DNA of 64,000 nt from COE1 sp910588595. Lineage in GTDB: Bacteria > Bacillota > Clostridia > Lachnospirales > Lachnospiraceae. Below the pieces are notes generated by a model, which was given only the letters and a program-made list of their open reading frames with translations, ran no database searches and was not told where the DNA came from. Below, in pieces: positions 33,689 through 42,562 of this stretch. Made by a program: the position numbers and the translations under genes. The stretch covers positions 91,583 through 155,582 of the forward strand of contig CARDBT010000002.1 of the NCBI GenBank assembly GCA_948957135.1, in the 5' to 3' direction. How positions within the stretch are numbered: position 1 is the first letter of the stretch; each line of letters opens with the position of its first letter.

Positions 33689-34144
33689 TCACTTAGGCGG
33701 ACGAAGCGAGCTGCGTTTTGTACTGATCGTCAACTGCTCCATTTCCTTGTATACCTTATTGATCTCGTCGTCTATCCTGCCGCAGTCCACTCCGGACATT
33801 TTGAATCCGTCCATGATCTGTTTTACCGCTTCCGAAAATTTGTTCTTGTGTTCCGTATTCAATTTTTTCCAGTTTATCCCGCTGAAATTCCCGGCTATTT
33901 CCCTGTCCAATGACAGTTTTCCCTGCAGCATCAATACCGCTATGATCGGATATCCCAGGTATCCCTTCCAATACGATGCATTATCATTGGAAGAATAGGT
34001 TTCTCCTTCCCACTTTACTATATATTTTTTGGCGTGATCCGAAGACAGAACATCTGCCTCCGTATCTCTAAGCGTGATCCTGCCGTCAGCGACCGCACTG
34101 TACGCTTCATGTATTTTCTCAATCGGTGGTAGTTTTATTCCCAT
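33689..34144 (-). CDS. Uncharacterised 151-residue protein
   Basis: A soluble, basic protein with a perfect AGGAGG eight bases before ATG 34144. No signal or membrane segment. It begins MGIKLPPIEKIHEAYSAVAD, has aromatic-rich middle part (SYWKGYLGYPIIAVLM) and a Lys/Glu-rich helical tail. The N-terminus mentions residues typical of small DNA- or ligand-binding domains but no family is recognised. It could be co-transcribed with the amidase gene (47 bases apart after the chosen amidase start). Confidence 0.7.
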   Translation of the reverse strand: MGIKLPPIEKIHEAYSAVADGRITLRDTEADVLSSDHAKKYIVKWEGETYSSNDNASYWKGYLGYPIIAVLMLQGKLSLDREIAGNFSGINWKKLNTEHKNKFSEAVKQIMDGFKMSGVDCGRIDDEINKVYKEMEQLTISTKRSSLRPPK

Positions 34145-34304
34145 AACAGGCGCCTCCTAAATATTTCACTCTATTTGACCTTCAAACTCATTGTACAATC
34201 AAAATACCGTATTTTCAACCATAGCCTTCGAAAACAGCAAATATATTTGAGCTTTCCCCTAAAATATGTTATGATGTGATACAGAATACACCATTATTGG
34301 CTAC

Positions 34305-34392
34305 TAAGGAACTGTCAATAAATCACTTTGAAATAGTGCGCCTGATTTTTGAGTGGTGCTATTGGAGAAAAGGTATCTTTGAACAGTTCCTA
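34305..34392. repeat. 88-bp MITE-like element with terminal inverted repeats
   Basis: Left end TAAGGAACTGTCAA (34305-34318), right end TTTGAACAGTTCCTA (34378-34392); the termini are imperfect inverted repeats. Interior holds a small dyad (CACTTTGAAATAGTG). Its right end lies 18 bases before the ATG of the PARG-like gene, so it forms that gene's leader. Matching single ends occur at 1-16 and 50362-50372. Confidence 0.65.
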
Positions 34393-34409
34393 ATTATGAG
34401 GAGAAAACT

Positions 34410-35267
34410 ATGGACAGAAAAGCAGTCGCTAGAGAAACCCTAAAGATCATGGATCAAGGGTATTATGAGTGTGAAGGACAAAGGGTCAGCATCCAGTCAG
34501 ACATGGACGCCTCCATAGGAAAAAGCCGCCTGATCACGCCGGATGAGGGCGCGGCACTTCTGGAGAGATACGGCGGCGGCACCTGCACAAAAACACTTGA
34601 AGTGCGTGTGGAAAACCTCTCCACCGTCGATGCGATCCGGAAGCTTTCGCGGGAAGGCAGGGAAAATATCGGTGTCCTGAACTTTGCAAGCGCCAAAAAT
34701 CCGGGGGGCGGTTTCATCAACGGAGCGATGGCGCAGGAGGAAAGCCTGGCGGCGTCGAGCATCCTGTACAGGACGCTGACGGCACACGAGGCGTACTACC
34801 GCAATAACAGGGCGCAGACCTCCATGATGTACACCGACCACGCGATCTACTCCCCCGACGTAGTCTTTTTCAGGGACGGGCGTTTCCGTCTGGTCGGGAA
34901 CCCCGTCAGGGCGTCCGTGCTGACGCTGCCCGCAGTCAACATGGGACAGGTGCTGTTGAAGGGCGAGGATTCCGCTGAGGCGGAGCGTGTCATGCGGCGG
35001 CGCATGGCACTGGCGCTGGCGGTCTTTGCCTGCCAGGGCGCAAGGCATCTGGTGCTGGGCGCCTACGGCTGCGGCGTGTTCCGCAACGATCCCTGCCTGA
35101 TCGCCGCCTGGTGGAAGGAACTGCTGGCGGAAAGCATGGGGGATTATTTTGATTCCGTCTTTCACGCAGTGCTGGACCGATCCAAAACAGAGGCCTGCAT
35201 CAAAGCATTTGAAAACATTACAAATCCTACAGCCAGAAAGGAAACTATGGAACTATGGAAGCGATAA
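34410..35267 (+). CDS. Bacterial PARG-like protein (TIGR02452 / macrodomain family)
   Basis: Likely poly(ADP-ribose) or ADP-ribosyl glycohydrolase of the bacterial PARG type. The signature NPGGGFINGAMAQEESLA, residues about 97-114, has the GGG loop and the catalytic Gln-Glu-Glu. Other family segments are VLNFASAKNPGG, SPDVVFFRDG and LGAYGCGVFRNDP (diphosphate-binding loop). The length of 285 residues fits TIGR02452. GGAG precedes ATG 34410. Its last 13 bases overlap the start of a hybrid kinase gene, so the two are translationally coupled, an unusual pairing of ADP-ribose metabolism with a phosphorelay. Confidence 0.9.
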   Translation: MDRKAVARETLKIMDQGYYECEGQRVSIQSDMDASIGKSRLITPDEGAALLERYGGGTCTKTLEVRVENLSTVDAIRKLSREGRENIGVLNFASAKNPGGGFINGAMAQEESLAASSILYRTLTAHEAYYRNNRAQTSMMYTDHAIYSPDVVFFRDGRFRLVGNPVRASVLTLPAVNMGQVLLKGEDSAEAERVMRRRMALALAVFACQGARHLVLGAYGCGVFRNDPCLIAAWWKELLAESMGDYFDSVFHAVLDRSKTEACIKAFENITNPTARKETMELWKR

Positions 35268-36955
35268 AAAACGAAGACACAGGCAGGATGCCAACGACGG
35301 AAAACAGTGACGAGGCACCGTGCCAGGCTATGCTTGACCAGCTTCGGGACGCCAATACCAGACTCTCCGACGCACTGCGCGCCGCCGAGGAGGAGAACCG
35401 GGCAAAGAGCAGCTTTCTATCGAACATGTCCCACGATATCCGCACGCCGATGAATGCGATCATGGGAATGACATCCATCGCCCTCACGCACATCGACGAA
35501 AAACCGCGCGTGCTCGACTGTCTCCAGAAGATCCAGACCGCCTCTGCGCATCTGATGGATCTGGTCAACGATGTGCTCGACATGTCGCGCATCGCAAGCG
35601 GCCGCATGACGCTGAGCGAGGAAGTTTTTTCCCTCGCCGACATGGTGCACGACATCACGATCATCGTGCGCCCGCAGGCGGCACAGAAGCATCAGGAATT
35701 TCATCTGGAGATCGGGCAGATCAGCGAGGAGAACCTGATCGGCGATCCGCTCCATCTGCGCCAGATCCTTGTCAATATCATCAACAACGCCGTGAAGTAC
35801 ACGCAGGAGTACGGCTTTGTCCGCGTGAAGCTCTCCCAGCATCTTGACCAGCAAGGTCAAGATGCGTCGGGCAGGATATGGCTCGACTTCCTGTGCGAGG
35901 ACAACGGGATCGGCATGAGCCAGGAATTCATCGACCGGATCTTCGAGCCGTTTGAGCGCGTAAACACGACCGCGATCAACAAGATCGAGGGCACCGGTCT
36001 TGGCATGTCGATCGTCAAGAACCTGCTCGACCGCATGGGCGGGGAGATCACTGTCGAGAGCCAGGAGGGAAAAGGCAGCCGCTTCCATGTGTCCATTCCC
36101 TTCACAGCCGCCCCCGCGCCGACAGACACGCCGTCGCTTCCTGCCGAAGAGACCGTGCTGATCGCTGAGAGCGCAGACAGCCAGGCGCGGCAGATCGCCG
36201 ATTTCCTGGAGGAGGGCGGCATGAAAGCGGTATGCCTGCAAAACGGCATGGACGCAGTGACCTGGCTGACCGAGGCGCAGTACGAAAACCGCATGCCCTG
36301 CGCCCTTCTGCTGGGGCGCGAGCTCAGTGATATGTCCGCCCTCGACATGGCGGCGCATGTGCGCGGACTCGCCGGCAGGGAGTTTCCGATCATCATGGTC
36401 GCGGAGGCGGACTGGGTGCAGATCGAGTACCGCGCGACAAGGGCAGGCATCAACGCCTTTGTCCCCTGTCCGCTGTTCAAGAGCCGGCTCTTTGCCACAT
36501 TGTCCGAGCTGACATGCAAAGCGCAGCGAAACCTCTCTGACTGCTCCGGAAACCGGCTGGATTACGGCAGGTTCCGCCTTCTCCTTGTCGAGGACAATGA
36601 GTTTAACCGCGAGATCGCGATCGAACTGCTGTCGCTGACAGGCGTGCAGATCGAGACGGCGGAGAACGGGCTCCTCGCCGTGGAAGCTTTCGAGCAGTCA
36701 CCAGAGGGCTACTATGACCTGATCTTCATGGATATCCAGATGCCCGTGATGAACGGCTACGACGCGGCGCGGAAAATACGACAGCTTCCCAGAAAGGATG
36801 CGCAGAGCATCTGGATCGTCGCCATGACTGCCAACGCCTTTGTGGAGGACATCCGGCTGTCAAAGGAGGCAGGTATGAATGAACACTGCTCGAAACCTAT
36901 CGATTTGGACCGGCTGAACGAGATCCTGCGCAAGCGCCTGTCAAGTGAAAAATAA
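35255..36955 (+). CDS. Cytoplasmic hybrid sensor kinase with pseudo-receiver and receiver
   Basis: 566 residues without membrane helices or a sensor domain. A short coiled coil (20-48) is followed by HisKA (FLSNMSHDIRTPMNAIMG, His about 59) and HATPase (LVNIINNAVKYTQ, DNGIGMS, EGTGLGMSIVK). A degenerate receiver (about 297-415) lacks the acidic pocket and phosphoacceptor Asp. A true C-terminal receiver (about 445-560) has LVEDNEFN, DLIFMDIQMPVMNG and CSKPID. Partner domain or protein: the HD protein encoded 18 bases downstream, or REC-HD-GYP at 28.5 kb. The input probably comes from a partner protein, since the coiled coil is the only N-terminal element. Confidence 0.93.
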   Translation: MEAIKNEDTGRMPTTENSDEAPCQAMLDQLRDANTRLSDALRAAEEENRAKSSFLSNMSHDIRTPMNAIMGMTSIALTHIDEKPRVLDCLQKIQTASAHLMDLVNDVLDMSRIASGRMTLSEEVFSLADMVHDITIIVRPQAAQKHQEFHLEIGQISEENLIGDPLHLRQILVNIINNAVKYTQEYGFVRVKLSQHLDQQGQDASGRIWLDFLCEDNGIGMSQEFIDRIFEPFERVNTTAINKIEGTGLGMSIVKNLLDRMGGEITVESQEGKGSRFHVSIPFTAAPAPTDTPSLPAEETVLIAESADSQARQIADFLEEGGMKAVCLQNGMDAVTWLTEAQYENRMPCALLLGRELSDMSALDMAAHVRGLAGREFPIIMVAEADWVQIEYRATRAGINAFVPCPLFKSRLFATLSELTCKAQRNLSDCSGNRLDYGRFRLLLVEDNEFNREIAIELLSLTGVQIETAENGLLAVEAFEQSPEGYYDLIFMDIQMPVMNGYDAARKIRQLPRKDAQSIWIVAMTANAFVEDIRLSKEAGMNEHCSKPIDLDRLNEILRKRLSSEK

Positions 36956-36973
36956 GTTGAGGAGGGATCACTT

Positions 36974-38836
36974 ATGCAGCCATATCAGGAAGAATATGTC
37001 GCAAATTTAGAAGATATCGCTGTACTGGCAGCGTGCAAAAATCAGGACTGCAGCTCCTTTGAGACATACCGCGAAACGCTCCTGAAAAACAGAATGCTCA
37101 TAGAAGCCAAGATCAACCGCAATATCGAGCTGCTGCGCGACAGCGTGTTTTCGCTGTACGACAGACTGTTCGAGGCATCGCCGGAGGAACTGGCGGAGCT
37201 GGAGGAATTTGCCAGGATGCTGGCGGACGCGTCCAGCGAGCTCGACGGCGGATTGTTCCGCCAGATCTATCAGGCGCTGCTGAGCCGCGCGCGGCACAAC
37301 AGGGACCGCAACGCGATCATCCGCTGTCTGTACTGGCTCGGGATCGGGCGCCATAACCTGTGCAACACCATGGTAGGGCTCGACTGGTCCGATATCGAAT
37401 ACTACATGGCACAGATGCGTCTGTGCTTCGCAGAAGCCGCGGCATATCTGAAATACTACGATGACATAGACGACACCGAGACAAAGGGCTATATCCTGCG
37501 CTCCCGCGCCAACACAGCCCTCGGGCAGTTCCGGTCCGCCAGTGCCAAGATCCGCTCCACCCACCAGACGCTCCAGATCCTGCAGGACGAGGAACTGCAG
37601 CAGAAGACACCGGATCTTCCGTGGGACAGATACATCTACATGACACACCAGCAGATGGCATCCAGCATATCCTACAACCGCGAGAACGACATGACCCCGC
37701 AGGATGTGACCGCCATCATGGAATCCGTGCATATCGTCCACAGCCGGCGGATCCAGGAGGCAGTCAGCAAAAATGAAGCTCCTCCCATGCGGTCGACATT
37801 TTACCGCTACGCCATCGAGTATTACTGCGGACTGCTCACGCTCGAAGAACTGCTCGGGCGCATGGAGGAGTTGATGGATCTCACCGATGTCTCAGATTTT
37901 TCATCCGACAGCATCTATTCCGTCATCTCCCTCCCTGCCATCTACTGCCACTATCTGCGGGAATACCCGGAACAGCTGTCGGGACGCGAAAAATTTCTGG
38001 AGACGCTTTACCGGAAAGTCATCGCTTTCACGAAAGCGATCCCCAAGGCGGAGACTAACAGGCAGGTCTTCTACTCGCTCAGGCAGCTCTCCACCTCGTT
38101 CATCGAGACGGCTCACAGCATCTCCTACGGGGAATTCCAGCAGGTCATGCTGATCCATTTTGCGCCTGACATATACGTTCACTCACAGGTCGTCGGCAGC
38201 GCGGCAGCCGTTTTCTGCACGATCCTCCTGGGCGAAGAGCCGGCTTTCTTTGACGATATCGAATACATACAGGAGATCTCCGATCCGGATGCCAAGCGCC
38301 GGGCAGTGCACGAGCATGCGATGAACAGCGGTGTCTTCCACGATGTGGGCAAGATCAATTTCATCAATCTCTTTACAAGGACTGCAAGAGAGTGGTTTGA
38401 GGAGGAGTATGAGATCACCAAACTGCACACGGTCGTCGGCAGCGCGCGCTTAAAGGCATGTGCCTCGACGCGCCGCTACGCGGCGGCTGCCCTCGGTCAT
38501 CACAGCTGGTATGATGGTTCGCACGGATATCCGGAAGCGTACAGACGCCTCGAATGCCCGGACCGGCAGATTGTCGATGTGGTCGGTCTGATCGACTGGA
38601 TCGACAACTCGATGACTTACGCGTGGCTGTACGGACAGCCAAAGAAAAGTTTTGACGAGGCTGTAGCAGATGCGATCGCCCTCGAGGGAAAACGGTTTTC
38701 ACCGCTCCTGACGGCAAGACTCCGCGACAAAAATGTGACCGAAGCGATCCGGCAGACAATTGATGCGGCTCGAAATGACGCATACCGCCAGCTGTACGAG
38801 GATACTGCACGGCACTCCCGATCACCGCTTGTATAG
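36974..38836 (+). CDS. HD-domain protein with long helical N-terminus
   Basis: 620 residues. Residues 1-380 are all-helical, TPR-like (RNAIIRCLYWLGIGRHNLCN and similar), without membrane segments. Residues about 400-590 are an HD/HD-GYP-type domain: FHDVGKINFINLF has the HD dyad, HHSWYDGSHGYPEAYR keeps the HH and GYP-like part, and VVGLIDWIDNSMTY replaces the usual VVDVFDALT. It could be a phosphodiesterase with changed specificity. GAGGAGG precedes ATG 36974. As last gene of the PARG-like/kinase/HD operon it is the likely output of that phosphorelay. Confidence 0.85.
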   Translation: MQPYQEEYVANLEDIAVLAACKNQDCSSFETYRETLLKNRMLIEAKINRNIELLRDSVFSLYDRLFEASPEELAELEEFARMLADASSELDGGLFRQIYQALLSRARHNRDRNAIIRCLYWLGIGRHNLCNTMVGLDWSDIEYYMAQMRLCFAEAAAYLKYYDDIDDTETKGYILRSRANTALGQFRSASAKIRSTHQTLQILQDEELQQKTPDLPWDRYIYMTHQQMASSISYNRENDMTPQDVTAIMESVHIVHSRRIQEAVSKNEAPPMRSTFYRYAIEYYCGLLTLEELLGRMEELMDLTDVSDFSSDSIYSVISLPAIYCHYLREYPEQLSGREKFLETLYRKVIAFTKAIPKAETNRQVFYSLRQLSTSFIETAHSISYGEFQQVMLIHFAPDIYVHSQVVGSAAAVFCTILLGEEPAFFDDIEYIQEISDPDAKRRAVHEHAMNSGVFHDVGKINFINLFTRTAREWFEEEYEITKLHTVVGSARLKACASTRRYAAAALGHHSWYDGSHGYPEAYRRLECPDRQIVDVVGLIDWIDNSMTYAWLYGQPKKSFDEAVADAIALEGKRFSPLLTARLRDKNVTEAIRQTIDAARNDAYRQLYEDTARHSRSPLV

Positions 38837-38840
38837 CACA

Positions 38841-38925
38841 GGGACATTCCTCCTCTGGATGCCCGTGTGCAGCGCCGGGCACCCTCAGCTTTTGCTGACA
38901 TTCTTCCTCTGGATGCCCGTGTGCA
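38841..38925. repeat. Dispersed covarying hairpin element, copy 4 plus a half copy
   Basis: Full copy: CGCC, GGGC (38877-38880) pairing with GCCC (38915-38918), extended as CGGGCACCC/GGATGCCCG, with inner CAGC/GCTG hairpin, CATTCTTCCTCTGG, then GTGTGCATAAAAAA. A half copy (ACATTCCTCCTCTGG to GTGTGC, 38844-38870) lies immediately upstream in the same direction. Confidence 0.75.
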
Positions 38926-38936
38926 TAAAAAACGAG

Positions 38937-38969
38937 GGAGGAACAGCTGCCTAAAGCAGCTGCGCCTCC
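38937..38969 (-). terminator. Terminator overlapping the DUF4132 stop codon
   Basis: On the - strand GGAGG-cg-CAGCTGC, loop, GCAGCTG-tt-CCTCC, then CTCGTTTTTT. The T-run belongs to the conserved end of the dispersed hairpin element. Confidence 0.8.
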
Positions 38970-41900
38970 TTCTTCCAGTTTTCGTCCCGTCTGTCACTCG
39001 ATGCAGTCACCTGGGCAATCTGCAGTACGATCTCGCTAAAGTACCGCGGTGAGACATCTTTTAAACGATATGCCTTTTCCTTGTCTGCCTCATCGTAGAC
39101 ATAGCTGCCGTGCTCTATCGTTCCCGCCTTATAAAACCGCACATCATAGATGGTCACGTCATCATCATTAAAGCCGCCGACATATGTCCCTGAAAAATGA
39201 AGCTCCACACCCATTCCCGCCTCTATATCCTCACGGTAATAGGTATAAAATCCGCCCCCATCTTGCACGGAGCCGCGATACCAGCCAAGCCCCGTCAGCT
39301 TCCCGTTCAGGGAGCGATCATTGATCACACATCCGCCAAAACGCTCCAATCCTTGCCTGTCTGCCTCCTCCTGTGTCGTGTAGAACACTTCCCGCTCAAG
39401 CTGCTCAACAGGCTGCGTGATCTCATAGTCATCAAGCTGTTCCTTCCACGCCGCCCTGTCCTCATCAGACAGTTCCATCGGGTGTATCAGGCTGATGGAT
39501 ACGCCCTCCGGCAGTATGTACTCATCTCCGTCCTGTGTGTTGAAAGAGCCGTCCTCCATGTAGCGGAAACTCTGCACCAGACTGCCGTCCTCATAGATTC
39601 CCCAGATCAGGCCAATCGCAAACTGATGCATCAGAGGATTTTTCACAAACAGATCCTTCCAGGCGTTCGTGCCCCACTCACGCTTTACAGACAGAGCGTA
39701 TTCCAGACGCGCTTTCTGGCTGGTAACAGCCGTCTTCATCTGCTTTTTCATATCCTTAAAATCCGCATACGCCTGTGACGCCTTATCCGCGTCATCCTTC
39801 TTTCCCGGCGCAGGCAGGTTCTTGATCTTCTTTCCGTTCCCGTCATACACTTCGATTTCAAGCGCAGGCGTGATCCTCACTGTGAAAGTACGCTCTCCAT
39901 AGTCGAATACTCTTTCCATGTTCTCATCAAATCCAAGGTCTGGCACAATGCGGTCCGAGAGCTCCTCTCGGGTAATGCCGAGCTCTGCCGCCGCAAACTC
40001 GAGCGCTTCGACCGCAGCAGCTCTCACCTGCTTGAATTTGAATTTCCTCGCGATACCATCCACTATCAAGAGCGCACGCGGAGACGGATTCAATGTCAGC
40101 GCCTTCACTGCCTCTGACGCGATCGCTCCTCTTGCCTCCTTGGGCCACTCCTGTATCTGGTGCTGCAGCCTTTGTATGATCTCCTCCCCTCCGTGGATCG
40201 ATGCCGCATAGAGCACCCAGCGTTTCTTGGACTCCGCACCAGCCGCAAGCCATTTATCGAACAGTTCATTCATATATGCCGCAAGCTCTCCTGGCCGCAC
40301 ATCATCCACAAGTACCTTTGCATCTTTGCTGACGCCATTTTTGTCCTGCGACACATAACACAACAGAATGGCTTGCAGCTCCTCCTCGGAAACTTCCTCT
40401 CCGCCCGTCCGGTGCACTGTCGGAAAAGGGGTTTCGTATGCCCATATCAGACTTTTCTTCTTGTTGCCCTTGTGCAGCTGTTTTATGAGCTCCTCTTTAG
40501 AAAGTGTCTTCTGGGGCAGATCGCTCTCCTGTATGTCGAGCACACTCTGTAACAGGGCGAGCACCTTGGCATTCTTCTCCTTCTCCATCGCCTGCAGGAG
40601 CACTTCATTATAATTATGATCACCGTCCTCCTGCTGCCAGTGCGACAGCACCTGTACGGCGGTCTCCCGCTGCGCCGCTTTCTTTGCTCCCAAAAGCGCC
40701 TTAACCTCATCCTGCCAGTCCCTCTGGCCATATAAAATGTCTAAAAGTTCCTCCCTGACAAGCTTTGCGGTGTCCGATGCGCAGTTCAAGATTTCCTGTT
40801 TGTTCTTCGCGGTATCTCTCCGCATCGCGAGCAGCACCAGATAGCGCCCCTCCGCCTTTGCTTTGGAAAAAGCCAAGACGACCTCTGCGCGCCGCCCGCT
40901 GTCCAGATATGCTGCAAATACATTGACTGCCCCTTTCAGCAATGTCTCCGCCGAGCATCCTTTGGGTCCGGTGTATGCGGTGTATGAAGCCACAAAACCA
41001 TTGAGCTGATGGGCAATGTCCAGCCCTTCACTGTCGAGCATCCGGAAAAACAGCTCCACATGCTTCATCTGATCGTCTTCATCCCTCTCGACAATCGTTG
41101 TCCTCTCCCATCCGATCAGGATCAAAAATGCCTTGCATCTGTTCAAAAATGCCTTATCATTCCAATGTCTTTTATGTTCTTTTAGATAGTCCCTAATTAT
41201 GTGTTCTGTAGAAAACTCCGTCTCATATGGATACAACTCTGATATTTTACTGTTGCCTCTCAGGTATTCTCTCGCCAGTTCCGCGTGCGGCGTTTCACGG
41301 ACCAGATGATCAATGATCTTGTCATAATCAGGTTTTCCAGCATCGACCCGCTCATACAACCCCGGATCTGCCTCCTTCAATACATCCTTTAACACATTGA
41401 CTGCCTCGATGGCTCGTCCCATACTGTACCCCTTCTTTGCAAGCAGCGACGCATATCCACTGTCGTCCATGGCACGCAGATAGTCCTCCTGATATTTTTC
41501 AAGCTGACATTTTAAAATGGGGACCTGGACCTTGCGTATATACTCTGTATAATAATATTTTTCTGCCATCTGATACGCCATAACCCGAATATATGTTTCA
41601 GGCTCGATCCAGAATGTCTCACTGTAGTCTGCATTCTTGTAGCTGCCGATCCTCGCCTTGGAATCCGCTGATGTACTCGTCACACCGGCGATCGCAAACA
41701 GTGCCCACTCCGCATCTACCGCAGCACATGTCCTGACGATATCCCGCAGCACATTGGAAATCGTAAAATTCAGGTATGCCATACTGCTGATGAAGCACAG
41801 CTGCCTGCGCTCAGGTTCCGCAAAGCTGCATTTCTTTACATTATCAAGCAGTTTGGGTGCAAGCTGGTCTGCCCGGATCGCAGCCGCGATCTCCTCATGT

Positions 41901-42538
41901 GAGGTACACCCCTGCCTTGCCAGCCACTCATCGAGGCAGTCAAGCATCCCCTCCTCATACGCTTTCAGAAACACGGCATCCCCTGCTTCAAGGGCTCCTG
42001 CCTGCGTGTACTTCATCCCGAAATAAACTGCCAGGACTGTAAGATAATATTTGGCACCCTCCGCCCTCAACTGCTCGATGATCCCCTGCAGATTCTCAGG
42101 TTTATTGTAAATCTCCTGCATCACTCTGCGCATATCATAACCCGTTATGCAATTTTCGTTCAGATACCCTGACTCTTTTGAACATTTCTCTATATAGATA
42201 ACCAATGACTTGCATTGCTCGCCATCCACACATCTGCTGTTGAACAGGACACTGCTCGTGCTATGGCCGATCGCAAACAGCACGTTGAACAACCGGCTCC
42301 ACAGCTTATTTCCTTCCTGAGTCATTCTCCATTTGATCACACTGAGCTCTTCTTGTATCATCCGATATGAAATATTCACAGCTGTAAAGTCGATCCTCTG
42401 GAACTGGTCTAACACCTCGTCCCCGACTGCCTCGTTCAGATATCTTTCCGCCAGCGCACAGTCGTGCTCCGAAGTCCCCAGTTTCTCCAGAAATGCGACC
42501 GCCTCGGCGATCTGTTTGTCATCTGTATTGATCATCAT
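38951..42538 (-). CDS. DUF4132 (MolR/YehI-like) protein
   Basis: 1195 residues, the usual size for E. coli YehI/MolR-like proteins. The first two thirds are helical repeat (HEAT-like), e.g. AAAKKAAQRETAVQVLSHWQ-type stretches. The DUF4132 domain is C-terminal (about 880-1190), with LALMHQFAIGLIWGIYEDG-like, ERFGGCVINDRSLNGKLTGLGWYRG and RYFSEIVLQIAQVTASSD segments. AGGAGG lies nine bases before a double ATG. It ends the MoxR-DUF5682-VWA-SWIM operon, matching the yehI-yehL-yehM-yehP-yehQ gene set of Enterobacteria. Molecular function is unknown; the MoxR/VWA pair suggests ATP-driven remodelling of a protein target, possibly in a conflict or stress response. Confidence 0.9.
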   Translation of the reverse strand: MMINTDDKQIAEAVAFLEKLGTSEHDCALAERYLNEAVGDEVLDQFQRIDFTAVNISYRMIQEELSVIKWRMTQEGNKLWSRLFNVLFAIGHSTSSVLFNSRCVDGEQCKSLVIYIEKCSKESGYLNENCITGYDMRRVMQEIYNKPENLQGIIEQLRAEGAKYYLTVLAVYFGMKYTQAGALEAGDAVFLKAYEEGMLDCLDEWLARQGCTSHEEIAAAIRADQLAPKLLDNVKKCSFAEPERRQLCFISSMAYLNFTISNVLRDIVRTCAAVDAEWALFAIAGVTSTSADSKARIGSYKNADYSETFWIEPETYIRVMAYQMAEKYYYTEYIRKVQVPILKCQLEKYQEDYLRAMDDSGYASLLAKKGYSMGRAIEAVNVLKDVLKEADPGLYERVDAGKPDYDKIIDHLVRETPHAELAREYLRGNSKISELYPYETEFSTEHIIRDYLKEHKRHWNDKAFLNRCKAFLILIGWERTTIVERDEDDQMKHVELFFRMLDSEGLDIAHQLNGFVASYTAYTGPKGCSAETLLKGAVNVFAAYLDSGRRAEVVLAFSKAKAEGRYLVLLAMRRDTAKNKQEILNCASDTAKLVREELLDILYGQRDWQDEVKALLGAKKAAQRETAVQVLSHWQQEDGDHNYNEVLLQAMEKEKNAKVLALLQSVLDIQESDLPQKTLSKEELIKQLHKGNKKKSLIWAYETPFPTVHRTGGEEVSEEELQAILLCYVSQDKNGVSKDAKVLVDDVRPGELAAYMNELFDKWLAAGAESKKRWVLYAASIHGGEEIIQRLQHQIQEWPKEARGAIASEAVKALTLNPSPRALLIVDGIARKFKFKQVRAAAVEALEFAAAELGITREELSDRIVPDLGFDENMERVFDYGERTFTVRITPALEIEVYDGNGKKIKNLPAPGKKDDADKASQAYADFKDMKKQMKTAVTSQKARLEYALSVKREWGTNAWKDLFVKNPLMHQFAIGLIWGIYEDGSLVQSFRYMEDGSFNTQDGDEYILPEGVSISLIHPMELSDEDRAAWKEQLDDYEITQPVEQLEREVFYTTQEEADRQGLERFGGCVINDRSLNGKLTGLGWYRGSVQDGGGFYTYYREDIEAGMGVELHFSGTYVGGFNDDDVTIYDVRFYKAGTIEHGSYVYDEADKEKAYRLKDVSPRYFSEIVLQIAQVTASSDRRDENWKKEAQLL

Positions 42539-42562
42539 GATCGTTTCCCTCCTTTTTCGGTA

